From: a virus
Length of the DNA: 20,924 bases
Reading direction: 5' to 3' (one strand)
Virus record (IMG/VR): IMGVR_UViG_3300045999_002963
Location: 1 to 20,924 of that record
This document shows, piece by piece, positions 14,476 through 20,924 of the stretch. The notes beneath the pieces are model-generated. The model was not told the origin of the DNA. It did no database searches and worked only from the letters and a program-made list of their open reading frames with translations. Each line of letters begins with the position of its first letter. The first letter of the stretch is position 1. The translations under genes and the position numbers were made by a program.

Positions 14476-17400
14476 TTAAAATCTGCAATTGACTCCATAC
14501 TTGTTCAATCCGTCATTGTCAGAGGAGTATATCTTAGAGATAGCAGACTGCTCTAAATAGCTTTTAAATTGATTATATAATTCTCCAGAAAATTTCTGCA
14601 TACCCTCCCTCCCAGTTACTATTGTCCCCCCATTTCCAGGGATATTCATCTCTACAAGTCTATTCTTAATCCCTTTAGGAGTTACTTTAATATAGTAAGA
14701 ATTATTATTATCTCCCCCAATTCTTACATAGAGTTCTGTAGCATCCATAGTTCCTTTTCTATTTTTAGGAACTCTTTTATATCCCTTATAGAACATTGCA
14801 GTTTCTGTAACTACTGAAGGAATAGAATATATTTTATATTCAGTTCCTTCATATACTTTTGTGTTTTTTGTTAATTTTAATCTAGATTCTTTCTGAATAA
14901 GTCCAAAACTCAACCCAAAGTTTCTAACAAATTCTACAACAAATTCTGGGTCTGTAAACCTGTTAATATCATTTCTAGAATTATTGATAGAGTTTCTAAA
15001 CTCATCTAATATTCCAAGTGCTTCAAACATTTCTGGGCGAATAAACTTGTAGAAAGAACTCTTACTTGGGAGGAAAGCACTAGATATAAGTGCATACTGC
15101 ATCAAAGAGTATCCAAGTTCTGCAATTTCAAGATTCTGCTTTTCTCTTTCAACTTTATCTTGGAGTGGGGAAGTATACCTCCCAGGATTTGAGATCAATA
15201 GCATAAATCCTTCAGAGATTCTATTACTCAAATCAGCATCCACTCGCCCTTTAGGTTTGAACTCTAACTTAACAATTCTACTTTCTGGGCTTTTGGTGGA
15301 TGTATTATCTAAAGAATCAATAAGTGCGTTTCCTGAAAGCGCAGGGTATTTCTTAATAGCATCATTCAATTGCCCTAATATACTCCTGCTCCATATCTTA
15401 TTGTCAACCAATTTTTTAGGATCATTCCCAGTAAATTGTCCTTCGGGATTTTTACTCAAAAACAGTTCATTGAACTTAGTCCCAGGAGCTGACATAAGAG
15501 AGTACAGCAATGCTCTATTGATAGCTCTATGCTGAGATGCAGTTAAATCCTCAAGCATAAGAATATTCTTCAAGTACTCTTTGAACATAAGAACAGAGTC
15601 TGATGGTCCAAAGAATAGAGGCTTAGCAGCATTGAATACTACATTGAAGTATTCTTGGAATGCCTGTGTTGGGAGGAATGCATCTCCTTCTAAGAACTGC
15701 TGTAAGTCTTCTGCACTAACTAAAGGATTAGATTGTGCTTTAATTACATTAATTGTATCTGCAATTACTTGCATTTCTCCTAAGTCATTTACAGCATCTA
15801 ATGTATCTGGAGATAAAGCTTTATAAATTTTACGTAATTCTTTCCCAGAATAATAAGATATGATAAAGTTCCTAAACAAACTCTTTGCTAACTCACTGGT
15901 TGTATCTTGATTAGCAATGACAGTTTCAAGGTCTTCTTGACTCATAGGATCCATAGGTCCATTGACTCTATCATTAGCATTTTGAAGCAAATCGCGATGT
16001 AGTCCTAATTCTTTTATCATATCTTTAAATACTTGATAAGGACCCTCTGCGCTGGTATTTACTCTTCTTGTAAATTCCTTAACTAAAGGTTGCATTCTAA
16101 ATGCAATAACCCCAGCCTCAGGAACACCCATTGATGCTAAGTGAATAGTGGCATTAGCTGTTAAACCTGTATCATTTGTTCTTTCTTGTAATGGGTTTTC
16201 TTGTCCCCCAACATCAAGTGAAGCAGATAAGTGAGAAGTAAATACTTTATTCACTCGTTCTCCAGTAACAGCAGATCTATTTCGAATGATGTATAGTTCA
16301 GATCGCACTCCATCCTGCACCCAAGTAACCTTAGCACTTTGATTTAATCGCAACCCTCTTGTCCCATCTCCAAGATTTCCATGAACAGCAACTGAGAATC
16401 CAGAGTCAGCATTTGCATACTGCCCAACAAGACCTGCAGCTGTCATGAACTTATTGTACATCTTAATATCTAAGAGAGGATCATCAAAGGCATTAGAGCC
16501 AAGATCTGCATTCTCCATAATATTTAATCTATCAGCAATTTCCTTATACTCTTTAGATTCTACCCCAGACAGTACCTCTTCTAAGTGCTCAAGGTTCTGA
16601 GATACAGCTACCTGTGTGTAAAATAACAAGTTATTAAGCTGCGCTTCATCTAAGCTTTCGTAATATTCTAAAGGCTGATTTGCAAGATCGGTTATATTAA
16701 TGTTGGGGAAAGCTATATTCCCATCAGCATCTATATCTTGCATAATAACATAGAGTTTATCCCAGTCAAAGTCGGAACCTGTTACTACTGTAAAGTTTGC
16801 AGGAACAATAATGCTCTTCTTATATGATTTTGGGAGAGCAATAACTGGTCTGAGAACAAGAGTTGATGCCAAAGATTGGTGTGGAATACGGTACCCAATA
16901 AGATTAAGTTTTTCTTGTATTGCAGGATCTGATAAATCAAGATCTTCCCCAACTTTAATCCCAATCTTTTCCAACACATCCTCAGATAAAGCAACTTCTA
17001 CATACAATTTATCCTCAGAAGCTGCATCAATAAACTGTAATTCTCGTAATTCTCCATTGATATGGAACTTACCCATAGCCCCAGCCTGAACAAGCTCAAC
17101 CCCAGGAACCATAATCTTGGCTACTCTAGATCTAAACAGTCCTAAGAACTGCGCTGTAAGATCTCTCTCAGTAGTTGGGAATGACACAGGAAGTCTAAAA
17201 TCATATTCGTTATTTACTTTAACGATAGCTAATTGATCTTCAAGTACAATATCAAGTTGCCCACTATTCCTCTTAGATTCAATAGTTAACTCTTTAATCT
17301 TAGAGAGCATCTTAAGCTTAGCTGTTTGTCTTTCAGCTTCAGTAGTAGCATTGATATAATCCCTAAATCCTACTTCTTCAATAGTATCCTTAAGAGTCTT

Positions 17401-20400
17401 GGTTACTTTAGCCTTGAATGCTCGACCATAGATATCAAAAAGTTGCTGCCCAGAAATATCTGTCCCACGGAATTTATATGTTCCTTGACGATTGATATTA
17501 GCCACAGCATGCTTTCTAATCTGTCTATTAAATCTAACCTGAGACTTTTCTTTTGTAGACATAACCTGAGGTTCTACAAACGATCGTCCATACTGTATAG
17601 TAGGCTCTATTCCTTGGAAGTAATTACTTTCTCCTCTTTCTTCTTTAGATCTATCAATCGTAAATACTTTTCTCTTGATTCCCTTCTTTGCTGATATAGC
17701 ATTGAACAGGTGAATAGGTTCCCCATTTGTATACTCCCCATTCATTGCTCTATACATATCCTCCATTATCGGAGATGTAGCAGCAACGTCTCTATTGAGA
17801 ACAAAGAATGCGTTCTTATCTAATTCAGATGCATATATCTTTTGACCTGCAACTTCTACAATCCCTGTATGATCGTAGAATAATTTGAATTGAGGAGTAA
17901 ACTCAAACTCCCATTTTCCCCCATTTTCATATCTCTGATACATCTCTTCATGTTCGGCAGTCCATGTAGATGGCCCAAACCCACCTTGTATCAAAGCTCT
18001 AAACATCTCAGGGCTAATAATAGCCAAAGCGTCAGTACCCTTAGCTACATTTGATCTAAAATTATTTGATATCGCTGATGCCCTCTCTTGAGACACACCT
18101 TGTTTTATGAGCTGGTCTTTATATACATCTGCAAGTTTCTCTGTAACTTCTCCTTCTGTTCCTAAGTCATTAAATGATGCTTGACCAAATGTTTCAAACA
18201 TCCCAAAGTCAGGATTAAGAGGATCAGAACCTTTAATAAATGCTCTAGATCCTGGAGTATTTAATAGTCCCCATCTCTTATATAAGTCTTCAATACTTTT
18301 AAAGTATGCGTGACTACCTCTAAATAAGCTAGTTAACTCAATTCTAGATACAATTGTATTAAATACAAAAGAATCTATGAAAGCATTAAAATCTCCTCTG
18401 TATCCTCTTTTAAGTCCTTCAGAATCTATATATGTCTCATTAAGATTGAGAGACTCTAATTTCTGCATCATTGCAGCACTGTGAGCTGAGAGAGTTTCAT
18501 TTAGATATTTCTCAACCATCTGATCAATTGCATTCCATTGAGAATCATATGTTGAAACTCTTCCCAACTCTAACATACCTAATATAAAACCAGAAAGATT
18601 AGTCCCATTAATTGTAACATCTCCTGTTCCAGAGAGTCTCATTTGTTTTATTCTATCTATATTATCGTGATATTCTTTAAATCCTCCTTGTGGAGATTCT
18701 TTAGAATCCTCATTAATTTTAGAATCTCTATTAATTCGTACAAGATCTTGTACAATAATAGCCTCAATGATTTTCCTCTTGCTCATCCCAGTATCCTTAA
18801 AGATCTCTGTGAGTTTGCTCTTATTACTAAAATCGTCAAACTTGGGAAGAGTTACATATGTTAAATTCTCTCTAGATTCCTGAGTAGGAACTTGCACTCT
18901 CATAGTACTTGTCCCATCCATCAGGAATAGATCTAAAGCCGTCTTAAGTAGACCTCTGTCTTTCAGATCTTTATATTCTTTTGCATCTGAAGCTTCATCC
19001 TCTTCTCCTCTAACAGCACTAAATTGTTGAGTTTGAATATTGAAATACCCAAACTCAGCACTTTCAAGAATCCCAAACAGTAGAGATCTATGTTCAAGAG
19101 AAGGATTGAGAGAAGCATCTTGTTCCATGTCAAGATATGTCTGAGATTTAGTCTCAGAGTTCATATCATTGACTCTATCCGTAAGAGGGGTAGGCTTATT
19201 AACTGGGTAAACTGGTTTCCCTTTTCCGTTAAGAACAGAATCTACTGTATCAGATGTATACAAATCCGCAAAGGCATTTGCTAAATAGTTAATCTGATTG
19301 ATACGTCCCATAGAATAATCAGATTTCATATCCTTTTTGGGGGCTACAAATTCAGATATTCTACCTCCAGAGAGTTTAGTTTCAAATATATCTTGTAAGA
19401 TTCCTTTGATATCTCCTTTATCTAATATTTTAGCTAGAAATTGCTGAGATTCAGCGCCTTTAGATAAAATATATTCTTCTATAATGTCTTGATTCTGCTG
19501 TTTACTATTCCCAATATTCATCCCAAGCTCCCACATAATCCGCCCCAACGCTTGAGTCTTTGCAGTTAAATTAGTTCCCTGCAGTATAGAGAAGTCTCTT
19601 TTTATATCCTCAGTTTTAGAAATTGGATTTCTAAGATTATATATATTATTTCCCTCCTCATCTTTAGTTACTGTATATACTGTAGGATTATTTTTAAACT
19701 GCTGTTCAGACTGTATATTCTGCAACCATGCAGATCTTAACTTAGATATAGAGTCTTCTTTATTAATCCCAATAACAGTTGTAGATTTCCCTAAAGCTTT
19801 TTCTGCTTTCCCATCCTTTATTACAACATCTCCCTCTGCATCTACAACATCTTCTTGCGCATAAGATTCTTCAATAATAATTAACTTAGTTTCATCAAGT
19901 CTAAATGTCTTAAAGAACTGAGCTTTTTGCGCAGTTGAGAAACGAGATAATGCTTCAACAACTGGGAGTAACTCTTCATCATATTTAGAAGCTGCAGTAA
20001 GAGCTTCTTGCATTTGCTCAAATGATGTTACGTTTTTTACTTTACTCTTTATCTTCCCCATTAATCTAGTAACAGGGATAGTAGTTTTAAATCCATACAT
20101 GTTAGGGTATGGAGATATAATATCTTGTAGAAGTCTTTTTACTTCTTGAGAGACAGTACTAGCTGGATCTACCTGCAGAGTTGCTACAGAATAGTTCTTC
20201 TCAGCCATAACAACATCATCTTCTACATCCGCTTCTGATGGCTCTTCTTCCTCATCAGGATTTTGATCTTGCTCAGCATCTGTAAGTTCAAGATCTTCTT
20301 TGACGATTTGCTCAGGCGTATATGCCTTCCCAATATTATATCCATAGGCTTTAATAGCATCAATTAAAGATGATCTAAAACCTTTTCTAATTGTTTCAGT

Positions 20401-20919
20401 TTCTGGATTGTCTTTATCTATAAGAACATCATTCCAGTTCTCGATAATACTATCTAGAGCTGTATATGTAATATCTAACTCTTCTTCAGAAAGAGTCGCT
20501 ACATTTATATTTAAAAGAGGGTTGACATACTCTTGAGATGTTTCTGGATCATACTCTGAAATATAGTCTCTGAGTTCGATAATTGCATCATAGATTAATC
20601 CTCCAGGTTGATCTGTTTTCCCAAGAAGTTCTTTTGCCCGTGTAAGCATACCTTGTTTGTTGTCGGTATGCCCACCCATCCCAGACACAAAAGCCGTAGA
20701 CAGTACATCTACAGCTTGTGTGAATCCTTTCTCGCTCCCAAAGTCATTTCTAATAGCAGAATTATCAGCTTTTAATATGACTCCTTGCTCATAGTACAAT
20801 TGAGGAACTACCCCGTCTACATTGTATTTAGCGTAGATAGCTGCTGCTCCTACTTCTCCGTGGAGTTCTACAAGTCTTTTATAGTCTGAATCTGAAAGGT
20901 TAGGGCAAAAAAGTCTCAT
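14476..20919 (-). CDS. crAss-like virion RNA polymerase (double-psi beta-barrel type)
   Basis: This 2147-aa protein carries the catalytic signature GSDFDWDKLYV, with D1383, D1385 and D1387 as the DxDxD magnesium ligands. Two-barrel RNA polymerases related to cellular beta/beta' subunits and QDE-1 share this signature. A Lys-rich FNAISAKKGIKRK segment with K1078/K1079 lies about 300 residues earlier and may mark the first barrel. The N-terminus, CPNLSDSDYKRLVELHGEVG, resembles the opening of giant proteins in this phage group. A very acidic linker lies at about 210-235 (DQNPDEEEEPSEADVEDD). The length matches phi14:2 gp66 (about 2200 aa), which is packaged and transcribes early genes in the host. 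The start is ATG 20919, five bases from the window edge, so an upstream start cannot be excluded. The whole gene reads through in the standard code. Confidence 0.85.
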   Translation of the reverse strand: MRLFCPNLSDSDYKRLVELHGEVGAAAIYAKYNVDGVVPQLYYEQGVILKADNSAIRNDFGSEKGFTQAVDVLSTAFVSGMGGHTDNKQGMLTRAKELLGKTDQPGGLIYDAIIELRDYISEYDPETSQEYVNPLLNINVATLSEEELDITYTALDSIIENWNDVLIDKDNPETETIRKGFRSSLIDAIKAYGYNIGKAYTPEQIVKEDLELTDAEQDQNPDEEEEPSEADVEDDVVMAEKNYSVATLQVDPASTVSQEVKRLLQDIISPYPNMYGFKTTIPVTRLMGKIKSKVKNVTSFEQMQEALTAASKYDEELLPVVEALSRFSTAQKAQFFKTFRLDETKLIIIEESYAQEDVVDAEGDVVIKDGKAEKALGKSTTVIGINKEDSISKLRSAWLQNIQSEQQFKNNPTVYTVTKDEEGNNIYNLRNPISKTEDIKRDFSILQGTNLTAKTQALGRIMWELGMNIGNSKQQNQDIIEEYILSKGAESQQFLAKILDKGDIKGILQDIFETKLSGGRISEFVAPKKDMKSDYSMGRINQINYLANAFADLYTSDTVDSVLNGKGKPVYPVNKPTPLTDRVNDMNSETKSQTYLDMEQDASLNPSLEHRSLLFGILESAEFGYFNIQTQQFSAVRGEEDEASDAKEYKDLKDRGLLKTALDLFLMDGTSTMRVQVPTQESRENLTYVTLPKFDDFSNKSKLTEIFKDTGMSKRKIIEAIIVQDLVRINRDSKINEDSKESPQGGFKEYHDNIDRIKQMRLSGTGDVTINGTNLSGFILGMLELGRVSTYDSQWNAIDQMVEKYLNETLSAHSAAMMQKLESLNLNETYIDSEGLKRGYRGDFNAFIDSFVFNTIVSRIELTSLFRGSHAYFKSIEDLYKRWGLLNTPGSRAFIKGSDPLNPDFGMFETFGQASFNDLGTEGEVTEKLADVYKDQLIKQGVSQERASAISNNFRSNVAKGTDALAIISPEMFRALIQGGFGPSTWTAEHEEMYQRYENGGKWEFEFTPQFKLFYDHTGIVEVAGQKIYASELDKNAFFVLNRDVAATSPIMEDMYRAMNGEYTNGEPIHLFNAISAKKGIKRKVFTIDRSKEERGESNYFQGIEPTIQYGRSFVEPQVMSTKEKSQVRFNRQIRKHAVANINRQGTYKFRGTDISGQQLFDIYGRAFKAKVTKTLKDTIEEVGFRDYINATTEAERQTAKLKMLSKIKELTIESKRNSGQLDIVLEDQLAIVKVNNEYDFRLPVSFPTTERDLTAQFLGLFRSRVAKIMVPGVELVQAGAMGKFHINGELRELQFIDAASEDKLYVEVALSEDVLEKIGIKVGEDLDLSDPAIQEKLNLIGYRIPHQSLASTLVLRPVIALPKSYKKSIIVPANFTVVTGSDFDWDKLYVIMQDIDADGNIAFPNINITDLANQPLEYYESLDEAQLNNLLFYTQVAVSQNLEHLEEVLSGVESKEYKEIADRLNIMENADLGSNAFDDPLLDIKMYNKFMTAAGLVGQYANADSGFSVAVHGNLGDGTRGLRLNQSAKVTWVQDGVRSELYIIRNRSAVTGERVNKVFTSHLSASLDVGGQENPLQERTNDTGLTANATIHLASMGVPEAGVIAFRMQPLVKEFTRRVNTSAEGPYQVFKDMIKELGLHRDLLQNANDRVNGPMDPMSQEDLETVIANQDTTSELAKSLFRNFIISYYSGKELRKIYKALSPDTLDAVNDLGEMQVIADTINVIKAQSNPLVSAEDLQQFLEGDAFLPTQAFQEYFNVVFNAAKPLFFGPSDSVLMFKEYLKNILMLEDLTASQHRAINRALLYSLMSAPGTKFNELFLSKNPEGQFTGNDPKKLVDNKIWSRSILGQLNDAIKKYPALSGNALIDSLDNTSTKSPESRIVKLEFKPKGRVDADLSNRISEGFMLLISNPGRYTSPLQDKVEREKQNLEIAELGYSLMQYALISSAFLPSKSSFYKFIRPEMFEALGILDEFRNSINNSRNDINRFTDPEFVVEFVRNFGLSFGLIQKESRLKLTKNTKVYEGTEYKIYSIPSVVTETAMFYKGYKRVPKNRKGTMDATELYVRIGGDNNNSYYIKVTPKGIKNRLVEMNIPGNGGTIVTGREGMQKFSGELYNQFKSYLEQSAISKIYSSDNDGLNKYGVNCRF
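18682..18697 (-). repeat. 16-nt exact repeat, copy 2 (within the RNA polymerase gene)
   Basis: This is identical to 12022-12037 and again encodes SPQGG with the same codons. The flanking bases extend the hairpin here (AATC on one side, GATT on the other). Confidence 0.6.
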
Positions 20920-20924
20920 TTGCA

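Noticed and set aside
16785-17089. Open frames antisense or out of frame within the RNA polymerase gene (also near 11339, 11753, 13928, 15257, 15581, 17326, 18643, 19090)
   Set aside because: They lie fully inside long genes with recognisable protein signatures and have low-complexity, Ser/Ile/Phe-rich translations with no motif; they are shadows.
14476-20919. Stop-codon reassignment (TAG or TGA), known in some crAss-like phages
   Set aside because: Both giant late genes read through fully in the standard code and end in TAA, and the early genes use TAA, TAG and TGA as real stops.
14476-20919. N4-type (T7-like) virion RNA polymerase
   Set aside because: The visible signature is DxDxD in a double-psi barrel context, and gene content is crAss-like; I see no T7-type polymerase motifs.

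Overview
The window looks like part of a crAss-like phage (order Crassvirales; tailed dsDNA phage of Bacteroidota). Three things point there. A 2147-residue minus-strand protein carries a DFDWD metal-binding signature (D1383, D1385, D1387), as expected for the double-psi beta-barrel virion RNA polymerase of this group. The plus-strand block holds a typical crAss-like replication set (DnaB-type helicase, Sak4-like ATPase, SSB-like protein, DnaG-type primase, DUF1064 nuclease, rIIA/rIIB-like pair, 5'-3' exonuclease, uracil-DNA glycosylase). The DNA is AT-rich and almost no gene has a Shine-Dalgarno sequence; A/T-rich leaders replace it, as is usual in Bacteroidota and their phages. All genes read through in the standard code, so I see no stop-codon reassignment.

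Layout. Positions 2-10611 (+) are a tightly packed early or replication block of thirteen genes, several of them overlapping. Subgroups are: (a) helicase C-terminus, Sak4-like ATPase, a small acidic-tailed protein and SSB, ending at a large G/C hairpin (2292-2335); (b) primase, a 71-aa protein and DUF1064 nuclease, which overlap one another and end at a terminator (3953-3977); (c) rIIA-rIIB, overlapping by 8 nt; (d) a translationally coupled cassette of exonuclease, unknown protein and UDG joined by two TAATG junctions, then a DUF6378-like gene. A bidirectional terminator (10617-10640) separates this block from the minus-strand block, which holds only two giant genes: the RNA polymerase (20919-14476) followed after 30 nt by a 1266-aa probable virion protein (14445-10645).

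How it fits together. In characterised crAss-like phages (Cellulophaga phage phi14:2) the giant polymerase is packaged, enters with the DNA and transcribes the early genes. By analogy, the minus-strand product would transcribe the plus-strand replication block. Helicase, primase, SSB and exonuclease would serve replication and primer removal; Sak4 plus SSB would serve single-strand annealing; UDG would serve repair; rIIA/rIIB may protect the infected cell.

The less expected signals are fine-scale: a terminator-like hairpin inside the UDG gene whose arms match the convergent terminator, a hairpin containing the exonuclease GTG start, a stop codon in a terminator tetraloop, a strong GGG glycine bias in an AT-rich genome, and a CGT-for-Arg switch in the SSB gene. 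There are no tRNAs, CRISPR arrays or insertion sequences that I can see, and no gene-free stretch longer than about 70 nt.
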